A stretch of 64,000 bases of DNA from Exobasidium rhododendri. Lineage: Eukaryota; Basidiomycota; Exobasidiomycetes; Exobasidiales; Exobasidiaceae. The position numbers and the translations under genes were made by a program. The DNA lies in the NCBI GenBank assembly GCA_026210745.1, contig CP110632.1:4525001-4589000 (forward strand), written 5' to 3'. The notes beneath the pieces were generated by a model. It was given only the letters and a program-made list of their open reading frames with translations, searched no databases and had not been told where the DNA came from. Positions within the stretch are counted from its first letter, which is position 1. Every line of letters begins with the position of its first letter. Shown here piece by piece: positions 22,135-34,978 of this stretch.

Positions 22135-25100
22135 ATGAGCGAGAGAGACAGGAGTGAAACGCCTTCGCACCAGAAGATTGTGGCAGCCAAGATGTCTGGG
22201 GCCGATGGTGAGTAGTGATCACTGATGCGGTCCAGAGGCGGATTAAGAGGAGCTCTTTAGAGTCACATAGAGATAGAGGTATAAGAAGAAGGCAAGGAGA
22301 GTTGCATTGTTCAGCCCGCTCCCTGCACATGGATGCGGGGCTCTACTTCTGCACACGGTCGGCCATGCTATGATCGATTTGTGCTGAATCGTACCTGTTC
22401 CTTCGCACAGACATGGGATCAGAGTCACCAAAAGCGAATGCAAACAAAGAAGCTGACAAGTCAAGGCTGTCTTCGTCGCCGCAACTCCCCTTTCCCTCGA
22501 TGAATCATGGTCGTGGTCCATCTCCCCAGCCCGGCGGATCAACGTCAGGTCGGCATTCGCACTCTCGATCCAAGTCAGTCAATCTAAGCCCTACCATCAG
22601 CAGTGCAAGTGGCTCTACGTTTCCGTCCAATGCTATGAGATGGGATGGCTATGTTCCTGATGCATCAGCTCACCTTGCATCAGCAGCGGCCATCAACCTA
22701 CCATCTTCGTCAAGATCGCATCACTTATCGACGTTGGCTTCAGGGAATGGTCTATCCCAAGGTACTTCACCGACGTATATCAACATTCTGGAAGCAAGTC
22801 CTGCTTCGGCCGATCAGTGGCGAGCTTCAAGTAGCTATCCTACAAGCGAAAGTGGGAGCAGTGAAGGATCATCGCCAGAGTTTCGAAAAGGTCTCCATTT
22901 TGCAAAATCGATGGAGAGATCGGCAAGCGGTGGAAGCCTGTATGGCAGCGGAAGTACTAGTCGATTAGCACCTAGTTCGCCTCGATCCAGCTTTCGAAGG
23001 ACTGCTTCACCTTCTCGGGCGTTTGCTGTCCCCATTTCGCCGAGACTACAGGCATTTGGTGCAGGCAACAGCAGCAGTGGTCACGCAAGAAAGCTGTCCG
23101 GAGGAAGTCTCCATCATGCGGCACTGGGGGAATCACTATTGCGACCTACTTCTCCGCTACACAACAGTTCTACTCCCTTCTCTGATAGCGGGAATGCGAC
23201 AGATCTGCCGATCGACTCCATCTGGCCAGTAGACCAAGACGGCGGGTACTCCGTTTCGACAAACGGCACAGATATGATTCCCATCGGAGCCAGTAGAAGT
23301 CAGACAACACCCATTCCGCCATCATTGAGGGAAGATCTGGCAGCCACTAATATGAATAATGGTTATACTGCAATACCTTATCCTGGTCCTTCGAGTCCCA
23401 CGTTGAGTAAGCGTTCACTGTCTTCTTCACCTCAAGATCAACATTTCTTCTACCGAGATCAACGAACACCGTCTCCATCAAGTTGGGGCTCGAAACGTGG
23501 AGGCAAGAAGTCTCCCACCCTGGTCGGAATACTTTCTCCTTCTTCTCCTAAAATGCAAGCTTCTTCCTATGCCGGTCATCAATTGCCTGCCTTGGCCGCG
23601 CCAAAGGCGATTTCGAAGCGAACACTGGATTTGGATCCGGCTTTTTACACAGCTGATGCTAGCAGTCGCGGTCTTTCGCCCCGTACTCGATCCCTTTCGA
23701 ATTCAGCATCTGAACTAGATTTGGGATCAAACGATACAGTGAATGACAGTCCTACACGTAAGGCACTTAGTCCACCAGGGAATGCTCAAACCAAATTGGA
23801 CGCGCAGCACGCTATCGCACAAGTCTCACTGAGTGCGGCCGCCATGAGTGACGCTGTCCACGATGCGTCGAACGAAGGGTCGAATGGGAGCTTGGCGGAC
23901 GATGAAGGTGACCTTGAACAGTCAGCGACTTCAGCAGAAGTGCAAGGCACCTCCTCTCCATCGTCCTCTCTGTCCAGCCTAGAGTCGACAAAGGCAATTG
24001 CGTCTGCTCATGGAATTCCATACAGCAACCAGAAGTCTAGCTCCTACGATCCCGCTGCTCATCGACACAACAATGCGATAAGAGGATCAGTTTCTGGTCT
24101 GCCATACCCGAATGGCAATATGTTCTTTGTTTCGGATGGTCAGATTTTCCGATCAAAGAGTCCAGCCACGGGGAGCTCGGGGACGACAGAGAGTCTTTCC
24201 TTGGGCGAGAGTCCTCCAAAGACGAGGAGCTTCATTGGAATGCCTCCTCGTTCTGGTTACGAGCTGAGCGACGATCCAGATGATGTCGGATCTGAAGACG
24301 GCTCGACAGGAAGTGGCAGAGAAAGCGTGGGTACGAATGAAGATCGAGAGAATGACGATGAAGAGGAAGATCCTGACGAAGACCAGACGATTCTCGAGGA
24401 TGGAAAGGCGTACGAAGGCGAAGAGGCGGATGAGGAGAGTCCCTCACACCCTCAGCCACAGGATGTGCAATCCGAGTCTCGCAATCTGAGAGCGCCGACA
24501 AGGCCAGGACTTACTCAATCTAACATTGTTGCACCCGTTCCGATGGTGAGGGCAGCAGTTGAAAACGAGGGAGCTGATTCCTTGCAATGGGGCACAGGGA
24601 AGGGATCGATTATCTCTCATCGAAATGACTTGGGCCTCACTCGAAATGACGACAGTGCAGATAGCGACGAGGACAACGAAGACGAGGAAGACATGAACGA
24701 GAACTCTTCGGACGGAATTACAGATGTGGAAGGTACAGGTATGGAAGGGGAGCCCAGTGAAGAGTCACTCAGTACACTGGAGAGGATATTTCTCTTTGCC
24801 AAGAGTGAGATGGCTTATCATCGAGTGTTGGTATCGCAGTCACTGGCAGACTGGATTCTTGAGGTTGAGTTGAGCGATGCAGTGGAATTCGTCATACCAC
24901 TGTTGAACGGGCTGGCGTGCGATGAGAATGATGTCTGTACTGCCTTTGCGCCTCACCTTCATCGGGTCATGTGGTACTTCTTCCGGAATTGTCCCCTCAC
25001 TGAAGACGACGAGTTCGTTCGAAACCGGTCAGGGGCACACACCAACGATCGCAATGATCAGCAAGGAGAAGATTGTCAAGAGGAGGAAGAGAATCAACTA

Positions 25101-28100
25101 GAAAAGGCTACACGAGCGAAGCTGTCAGTCGCCGTCTTCACCCCGCTGCTTTGTGCTTTGCTCCTAAATTCGGATGCTGCGATAGCTGGTGCTACTCAAA
25201 ACTCTATTGTTCATTTCTTTGCTCAATTACAAGGGTTTTCCTTTCTCGACGATGCAAGTCGGTCGGAAGATGACAACGTACCCGAAGAAGAACGGCAGAA
25301 AGAGCAGCAACAGCAATTCAGCAGTGAAAGAGCGCAAAAGAAAGTCGTGTTCGATACGGATACCGCCTTGATCCGAGATGCAGCGGCTAGAGAGGAAAAA
25401 AGAGTGCTGCTAGAAGAGTACGACTTTGGGGAAGGACCCAGGAAGATGATCATGAATGAGCTACTGCATCAAGTAGCGCTCGCTATCGGCAATTTGAACG
25501 CGGATCAGACCATGCAAATTCGCGACTTGGCTTCCGGCGAAGAACAAGAGAAGGGCTTCGATCAGGAAGGCAACGAGGGAGATGCAATCATGGAGGAGAT
25601 ACCGTTGACGACTACCGGGCCTCTTGAGCAGGGAGAAGAAGAAGAAGAAAGAGAGTCCTTCCAAGAGTCTCAACGCTCTGCAGAGCAGGCTGCTGAAGCG
25701 ACACTAGACTCACCAACTGACACTCAAGACGCGGAAGACACAGAAATGTCGCTTGACTTGATGCAAGAAAGTCAAGATAGTGGAAAGCTGACGATCGCTG
25801 CCACTACGGCTTCACTGGACAACATTTCCATGACGATGAGTGACGTGGAAGAAGAAGTGGCAGTAGGTCGAATGGCATCGATCAGCCTTCTGGCTGCTTT
25901 GGGCGCAGAGAATCTGGTCGCGCGCAGCTTCTTGGTGGAGTACATCGTCCCAGAGATGATCAAGTTTGCAGCTGATCAGACGTTCTTTGTAAGGAAGGAA
26001 GTAGCGATCTCTATTGGAGCCTTAGCAAATTGCATCGGCTTCGACATCATCGAGGCGAAGGACTTCTTGTCGATCTTCGAAGGATTCTGCAACGATCGCA
26101 TATGGCACGTTCGTCAAGCGGCTTGTCTTTCCCTTCCGAACTTGTTCGCTCAAGTGAAGGATAGAGATGTCAAGAAGAGGAAAGTGGTGGAGATCATGCG
26201 TATCTTTGTAGGCGACGTCAGCCGCAACGTTCGTGTGGCCGCTCTGGACATCATCGGAGAATTGATTTACCTGTTCCATGAGGACGAGAATGGCGTCCCC
26301 GCTGAGCTCGTTCGTCACTTCTTGGGCAAATCTTTCGATGCAGAGTCCGACGAGGAGGAAGGCGAGGCGACCGACGACCATGACAAGCAGATGGACAGTT
26401 CTACATCTCAAGCACAGAGCTCTAATCTTTCCGACTATGATGCTCACTCGGAAGCAAGTCAGGACGGCTTGACAGACTTCGGGTTTGGATGGAGTGGGAT
26501 GCCGCGATCAACCACGACACGGAATGCCAACGGGCCTTCCGGCTGGAGCAGTGACGGATACAACACTTCTACTTATCAGAATGCGTACAACACCAGCTTT
26601 CAAACGGATCCCGATCGCCCTCTGGTCATGGCTTATAATTTCCCAGCTGTCATCCTGACGTTGGGCAAGTCGCATTGGTCGAAGTTGAAAGCGGTGCACG
26701 CTCAACTCTGCAGCAACCCGTCTCCAAAGGTACGGAGGTCGCTCGCCGCTAGTTTGCATGAAGTAGCCAAGATCATCGGCATCGAGAGCACGACAAACGA
26801 CCTGCTCAAGATCTTCCAGTGCTATCTCGACGGTCGATTCGAAAAGGAGGAAGATGTAAAGATGGCCATGTTGCAGCATTGCGACGTCTTCATGGAGCAG
26901 TTGAGTCTCACAAAAGGGCTAGAGGCGCTCAAGGTCATCCTGAATCTCTGGAACGAGGCGCCGAATGGAGACCTTTCTGGCTTTGCTAGCAGCTGGCGCC
27001 TTCGAGAAAAGGTGGTCTCTTTGATTCCGAGTCTGGCAAAGCGCTTTCTCTTGGAAGACGACGAAGGCGTCCTGGTGGTTCTGATGCAGTCAGCTCTGGT
27101 GGACGTCGTCAGTTCTGTTCGATTGCAAGGCATCAAGATTGTCAGCAGTCTCTACCACATCTTTGAAGAGCACGACCAGGTCTTGGCAGATGGCTTCTTG
27201 GGCATGTTAGTGGACATCAGTGAAAATGAAAACTACCGAAGTCGAGTGGCATGCTTGCAATGTCTCTCTGAACTATGCAAGAGCTCATTGCAAAGGTCGT
27301 CTGTCGAGATGCTGATGATGAATAGACTGGTGGAACTCAGCAAGGATAACGTCGTCGATGTCCGAATCGCCGTAGCACAGCTGGTGTCGCAGATGTGTTC
27401 TCAAGATGAGCTGTACGCGTTGCCCAACTCGAGATCGGAGAACTTTATCGCTTTGCTGCGTCGCTTGTCTCACGACGAAGCTAGCTTAGTACGAGAGATC
27501 ATCTTTTTCAGGCTTTCCGACGATGATCCCGGTCGAGAAGCACCGCTTGAAAGTGCACCCGTTCGAGAAGAGAAGAGGCACTTGGTCTTAGGACCTGCGG
27601 ATGGTACTTTACACCGTAGAGCCGTCTCTCAGAGCTCCTTTGATGGACAGGGTGATGCTACCAGAGAAGTTCAATCATTTGAGATGGATGAAGAGGACGA
27701 GAAGAGCAAAAGTGGGGAGGATTCGTCTGACCAGACTTCCTCTTCAGGTAATACAGCCCTCAATGCATTCAGCCTACTGAAAGATGGCTCTCCTTCGTTG
27801 AAGAATTCGACGCTGATGAAGAGGCGGTCCAGGAATCGAAGCTATCCTCCTTCCCCAGTCAATGTAGACGCCGACTCGAGCATGTTTGAAGATGCTGATG
27901 AGGATGATGAAGAGGGAATGAGGATGCTGCGGGATGACAGTAGTCCTCACCTTGACGAAGGGGATAGGATTGACGAAGCTGTCGATCATGGTGGAGCTGC
28001 AGACTCCAACCTTGGCCTTTCTGAAGAGGACGGCGAAGGAAGAATCACCATTCCAGATCAAAACAATTCTTGGGCGCGCTTCAATGAACTCAGCCAGACA

Positions 28101-28535
28101 ACAGACAATGGGAATAACTACTCCAACTTTGAGTCGCAACAGGGTGATAATTCTTTCGAGAGCGATGAAGGTTTGCCGCATCATCTACTCGGCGTCGCAA
28201 GCAATGACTCGCCTCTGCGACAGACGATCAAGAGAACGTTGGACGATTCACACGATCAAGATCATAATCGACGCAACACTCCGTCATCCCACAGTCTCTC
28301 TCTCGAATCACCTGAACGACCCTGGACTTTCAAGCCATCAACGACACCGTCATCGACGAGCGATGCAATCCATAGTGCTAGTATCGCACATGCATTGGAA
28401 AATTTTGATGAAAATGCCACCGCCACATCTACTTCGAGCAAGTCCATCGATCCGTTTCTGGCCTTTGTCGCTGACAAGCGGTACGATGAGGCCGAGACCA
28501 TTCCAGTCGCAGAAGCAGGTCAGAAGTCAGAGTAG
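22135..28535 (+). CDS. Large HEAT-repeat protein resembling serine/threonine phosphatase 4 regulatory subunit 1
   Basis: Probable scaffold subunit of a PP4- or PP2A-type phosphatase, 2065 aa from exons 22135-22207 and 22411-28535 (phase 1 join giving SGADDMGSESP). The first 800 residues are Ser/Pro-rich and then acidic, with many SP and SPR motifs and no domain. HEAT repeats begin near residue 812 (TLERIFLFAKSEMAYHRV) and run in two blocks to about 1730. A long acidic linker separates the first repeats from the core. Core repeats include FFVRKEVAISIGALANCIG, DRIWHVRQAACLSLPNLFAQ and RNVRVAALDIIGELI, then SPKVRRSLAASLHEVAKIIG and VVDVRIAVAQLVSQM, the spacing seen in PP2A-A and PP4R1. The C-terminus is again acidic and Ser-rich. 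It is about twice the length of animal PP4R1 because of the disordered flanks. PP4R1 is a family-level call from the repeat sequences. Confidence 0.78.
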
Positions 28536-28976
28536 TATACAGCTCTACGAGCCGTCTTCATTCGCCTCCCTCACACACATTGTACTATGCGCAATCAAGT
28601 CCCCTCCCCTTCCACTCTACCTACTTGTTCTTTACGCTGCGTTCTTTCCTTTCTCCGCTCATCACACAACCTATACCTTGGGTCATGCTCAAGTGTGAAT
28701 AAATGCACAATGCCACATGTGCTCTGCCATACTAATCAACACATGCTTGTTTTTAATGCTTGCGGACTCAGGAACGAGTGACGTCGATTCCGTCTTGTTG
28801 CGAAAACGTATAGTCATTCATCGAAAGAGGGGAAGGAGTGATATTCGTACAAGTCAAGGTCCGGGTCAAAGATGAAATCGACAGTAGCGGCGCAGACTAA
28901 GTTTGGTCGGGAAAGTGTCTGCAAGAAGGAGACGCTTAGGTGATGATAACAAGAACCCATCCAAGGCAAACATCCA
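28536..28976. other. Convergent 3' region between the HEAT-repeat gene and ATG8
   Basis: About 440 bp holding the 3' untranslated regions of two convergent genes. An AATAAA-like signal (GAATAAATG) lies near 28697. No gene is seen. Confidence 0.5.
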
Positions 28977-29807
<831 letters not shown>

Positions 29808-30677
29808 AGTCAGTGATAAGTATGAAAGGAAGCGATAGAGTTGGTGTGCGTAGTAGCGTGTGTTACTTGTCAGTGTAAGGAGGGCCTGTGATTCCTCAGA
29901 GACAAGCTGACGAGGCCGAAGCAATTTATCGAGAGAGAGTGAGATCCGCTGTTGATAATCAGTGGATGTCCCTGTCGACTGGAGTGTAAGCTGAAGAAAG
30001 CGCAAGAGATTTGGTGGGGGGAGAAGGGGGGTAGTGACCGAGAGGAGCGTGAACCCGGAGACGCATCAAGGCTTATTACAATCACAATCACACTTATCTG
30101 AAACGGCTCGCGCGTCCACGATTGCGAATACTCCACGTGGTAGATCTGACGCACGGACCGTCATAATCTGTCGACAGACGAAGCCATCGAAAGGGCAGGG
30201 CAGGGCTTAGGGCAACAATAAGTGTAGTTGTCCTGCATCAGGGCCTGTGCAGATGGAGAAGCACATATGTCGACTAAGATCTTTTACCTCGTGTCAGCGC
30301 TGCTTTGAAATGGACGCATGAAGGGTATAGAAGGATTTGGGCAGAGAGCCGCCATACGGGATCGAGATCAACTCTGCAAGGCGCCGCTTAATTGGTACGG
30401 CGCGTCTCCCCTACTTTTTACTTTGTCCCTCGCGTCTTTGGCAATTGAAAGTTCTTCAAATAGTCACTTTGGAGCGAGAAGAGTTGTGTGCTGCCAGTCA
30501 GCGCTTCATCTCCGCACAGCTACCCCTCACTTGGACTACAGACCCTCGACAGCCTGATCTCTGTCACTGCCCAAATTGCAACTCTGTCAATACCCGGACT
30601 GTGAATCCTATTATTACTGTCCACCTTCCCATCACCATACCTCGACTCCAAGGGCGGAGGGAGCCTTGCAGTAGATC
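29808..30677. other. Divergent promoter region between ATG8 and SPT16
   Basis: Both leaders lie here. The stretch just before SPT16 (30540-30660) is pyrimidine-rich. GGGCAGGGCAGGGC at about 30196 is a short direct repeat. No gene is supported; short open frames show no motif. Confidence 0.5.
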
Positions 30678-33600
30678 ATGGCGGCCGAGGAGATTGAGAT
30701 TGACGCCAAGGCGTTCTTCAAGCGTACCTCTTCGATTCTTGCGCAGTTCAAGGTGAGTGTCTCCTGTAAGGAGCTCGTCACTGACTCATTGTGACTAAGT
30801 GTTTACCCATATCTCAGGTCACCGCCGGAGAAGAAGACGAGAAGCTCAATAGATGCGATGCCGTCGTCGTCATGATGGGCGGTCAGAACGATGAGGTGGC
30901 CTATTCAAAGTCAGCTTCGCTTCATGTAAGTGTACTTCTGAAGCCGAGACTAAGCTGGCGCAGCCTCACTGTACTGATAATGTCTCTTTCAGGTCTGGCT
31001 ACTTGGCTACGAGTTTCCATCAACGTTGATCGTTATCACCAAAACAGGGATCACATTTGTAACGAGCGCCAGCAAAGGTGAGTCGCAGTGGGCTTGACAT
31101 TGCTCCTTCGATAGTATTCTGACTCCTTTCTCATCCCTTCACACAGCCAAAATCTTAGAGAACTCTTTCAAGGATGCGAAGAAAGGTGTCAACGTGGAGA
31201 TTCTTCGTCGTTCTAAAAATGAGGCGGAAAATGCAGCACTATGGGAGAACGTTATTGAGAAGTTGAAGCAAGCTGGGGTGAGCACCCGTTGAGGCGGCCG
31301 CAAAAATAGTGCTCAGCATCGACTCGTACTAACATGTTCTCCCTTGATATTTTGTCTTGAAAGGAACGCATCGGAGTTTTTCCAAAGGAGGCCCCAATTG
31401 GAAAAGTAGCGGATGAGTGGAAGAAGATCTACGAGGAGCGAAAGACAAAGGAAGGCTTTCAGGAGGTTGATGTCGGAAGCGCCTTTTCCAGCTTGTGGGC
31501 TAGTAAGGATGACGAAGAGCAGGTGAGTGATTTCTTCTTTCGAGTTCCGGAGCCAGAGGAAGTGTGTCTTGCGGATAGCTGACATGGTGTGACTCTATTC
31601 TTTTCCCTGACAGAAACTGATCAAGACTGCCTCTCGAATGTCTTCCGGCATCATGTCAAAGTACTTTGTCGATGAGATGTCTTCCATCCTGGATGACGAC
31701 AAGAAAGTGACTCATGAAAAGCTGGCAACACGAGTCGAGGACAAGCTGGAGGATAAAGCATTGTGGAAGAAGGTGAGGGGATTGGATTCTGCAGATCTTG
31801 GCTTGGCAGACTGGTGCTACACACCCATCATCCAATCCGGTGGAACATACGACTTGCGAACATCTGCCCAGTCGAATGAGAATCGACTCGAAGGAGCTGA
31901 AGGTGGTGGAGTCATTCTAGCTAGCATGGGTCTCAAGTACAAGAGCTACTGCAGTAACATTGGACGAACATGGTTGATTGATCCTCACAAATCACAGCAA
32001 AAGTACTACACTTTCCTACTTGAACTTCAGACGGAGATTGCAGACAAGTATCTTCGAGAAGGAGCAACTTGCAAGGAAGTGTACGACCAGGCCGTAGCAT
32101 ACGTGCAACTCAAGCAGCCGAATTTGGTGAATCATTTCGTCAAGAATATTGGATTTGCCACCGGCCTCGAATTCCGCGACAGCGCTTATGTCTTGTCGCC
32201 CAAGAATGCTCGCAAGATTCGCGGCGACATGACGTTTATTCTTAGTGTCGGATGCGATGGACTCGATGACCCAAATCATAAGGGGAAGAAATACTCGCTG
32301 CTCATCATTGACACGGTCAAAACGACCACGTCTTCTGCCATCTTCATGACGGAACGACTGCCTTCTGTCACGGAAAGTATCTTCTTCAAAGACGAAGAAG
32401 ACGAGGAAAGTGAAGCCGAGACAAAGAAGAAGGCCAGTCCAAAGAAGAAGGTGGAAAAGATCGACGGCATCGAAGCGGGAGGAAAGGTGCTGAGGAACAG
32501 AGGAAGAAACGACCAAATGGACAAGTCTACGGTCGACAAGTTCAGAAGTCATCAAAAAGAATTGGCTGACCAGAAGCACGAAGACGGCTTGAGTCGATTT
32601 GCAGATCAAGACAAGGAAGGGTCAAGGGATGATGGTAAGAGCTTCAAGAAGTTTGAGAGCTACAAGAAGGATCACATGATGCCACAAAAGACGAAGGATC
32701 TTCGCATCTTTATTGATCAGAAGGCGCAGTCGATCTTGCTGCCGATCTATGGCTTCTCTGTTCCTTTCCACATCAATACACTCAAGAACGTTAGCAAGAG
32801 TGATGAAGGAGACTTTACCTATCTCCGATTCAACTTTATCGCACCAGGCCAGATCGCCGGCAAGAAGGAGGACGTACCATTTGAAGATCCAGATGCGACA
32901 TTCGTGCGAAGTATGAGTTTCCGAAGCAGCGACACTGGTCATTTTACTGAGCTCTATCGCGACATTTCTGATCTGAAGAAGACTGTTTCGAAGGAAGAGG
33001 CAGAAAAGAAGGAGTTGGCTGATGTGGTGGAGCAGGACAAATTGATCCTTATCAAAGGAAGGCCACTGACCCTCACCGACGTCTTTCCCAGGCCTGCCTT
33101 GGATGGGAAGAGGGTGCCAGGAAGCTTGGAGATCCACCAGAACGGTCTGCGTTTCTCATCGCCTGTCCGACCGGATCAGCGTATCGATGTCCTCTTCAAC
33201 AACATCAAGCACCTCATCTATCAACCTTGCGATGGAGAAATGATTGTCATCATTCATTGCCATCTCAAGGCCCCAATTATGGTGGGAAAAAAGAAGACGA
33301 AAGATGTTCAGTTCTACCGAGAAGCATCCGACGTCCAATTTGACGAAACGGGAAATCGAAAGAGGAAGTACAGAGGCGGTGATGAAGACGAATTCGAATT
33401 GGAGCAAGAGGAGAGAAAGCGACGTCAGCTGTTGAATCGAGAATTTAAACAATTTGCACAGAAGATCGAAGATGCCTATGATCATCGGTTTACGGTAGAC
33501 GTTCCCTTTCGCGATCTAGGCTTCAACGGCGTACCGTTCCGCACGAATGTGCTGCTCCAGCCAACGACGGACTGCCTCGTGCACCTTGCTGATGCACCTT

Positions 33601-34196
33601 TCTTTGTAGTGACGCTTTCCGAGATTGAATGTGTTCACTTGGAGAGAGTCTCATTCGGACTGAAGAACTTTGACATGGTCATCATCAATAGTGACTTCAG
33701 CAAGCAACCCGTCCACGTCAACTCCATCGACGTCAAGAGCTTGGACGGACTGAAGGAGTACCTCGATTCTTGCGATATCCCCGTTACAGAGGGTCCAGTG
33801 AACTTGAATTGGGGTCAAATCCTGTCCACTATCCGAGAAGATCCGTATGGTTTCTTTGCCGAAGGTGGTTGGTCGTTCTTGTCGACTGATTCTGATTCCG
33901 AAGACGGTGACGACAGTGATGCATCGGCAAGTGGAAGTGACTTTGGCAATCAAGTGGATGCAGCAGAGGTTTTCGACGACGAGAGTAGTGAAGATGATGA
34001 AGACGGAAGTGACTTTGGGGACAGTGCAGAGGACAGTGATGATGGGAGCGGTAGTGAAGTCGACGACGATGAAGAGAGCGGGGAGGATTGGGATGAGCTG
34101 GAAAAGAAAGCTAAACGAGCAGACGATCGAAGAGATGGAGGAGGAGATAGCGACGAAGATGATCGCCGAAGCAAAAAGAAGGGAGGTAGAAGGTGA
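30678..34196 (+). CDS. SPT16: FACT complex subunit Spt16
   Basis: Histone chaperone that, with Pob3, reorganises nucleosomes during transcription and replication in the nucleus. The protein is 1046 aa from six exons: 30678-30752, 30818-30925, 30993-31077, 31147-31277, 31364-31522 and 31614-34196. Every junction keeps the frame. The N-terminal aminopeptidase-like domain covers about residues 1-440 (CDAVVVMMGG, VWLLGYEFPSTLIVITK, TYDLRTSAQSNENRL, GLEFRD). Then come the dimerisation and middle domains (PGSLEIHQNGLRFSSPVRPD, PFRDLGFNGVPFRTNVLLQP, NWGQILSTIREDPYGFFAEG). The C-terminal 100 residues are highly acidic (repeated Asp, Glu and Ser), ending in a basic KKKGGRR. As in other Spt16 proteins the peptidase-like domain is expected to be catalytically inactive. 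The intron-rich 5' end and single large last exon are notable but ordinary. Confidence 0.96.
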
Positions 34197-34978
34197 TGGG
34201 CTGTAGATCTGTACGAGGGATATGTTTCCATTCAGTCTAATCATCTATACATTCATCATTCATTCGTCATATGAAGAAGGCTATTCATCGGCAATGCGAA
34301 CGCTGACGTTGTGGCACATATAACGGATCAAGTGATGGTGGACAGTAACGCAATGGCTGATACACGATCAAAGGAAGAAAATGGTAAGCTCCAAGGTCTG
34401 AAGCACGTTGTCATTGAGAGGGAAGGCGAGAGTTCCGCGCGAGTGTGAAGGAGACGGCTTTGGTTCGCAGCTGCTCTTCGGTGAGAAAAGAAAAATACTA
34501 CACGAGACACAAGTGATTCGCTGTGAGCAGATGAAGAAAGGTGCATTGGGTATAAGTAGCCAGTTTGAGTGGGTGTGTGCAGGGACCAGGCGGTGATTCG
34601 TAAGCACTATCTTGCTGTAGTAGGAAATAAGCTTCAGAGACAATATCGAGGGGGGTGGGGAGGCGCGAGTGCATGTTCGAGATTTGCGCGTGCCTTGACT
34701 GGCGGTGTGGGAAGATTGAGCAAACGAAGTGATTTCCACAAGGTCGAGCCCGTCAATCGTCGCCTTGGGGATGTGTCGTAAGTACAATAGAAGAGAAAAA
34801 GTTTGCAGAGACAAGAGAGGCGCTAGTAGGACTGCATCACAACGCTCAAGCTCTGCTTTACGTCAGGCGAGCTGCCATATGATATCTGCAAGCAGTGACA
34901 TCGCATCGAATCAAAGAGCAGTCCTCTTCTTCTTTGTATATGTTCTCTCCCTTTACCATTCCAGGTCTAGTAGAAGGG
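34197..34978. other. Intergenic region between SPT16 and the CxxC/coiled-coil gene
   Basis: About 780 bp with the SPT16 3' region and the promoter of the gene at 34979. A G-rich run (GGGGGGTGGGG) lies near 34650. A pyrimidine tract ending in an AG immediately upstream of 34979 looks like a splice acceptor, so a leader intron is possible. No further gene is seen. Confidence 0.45.
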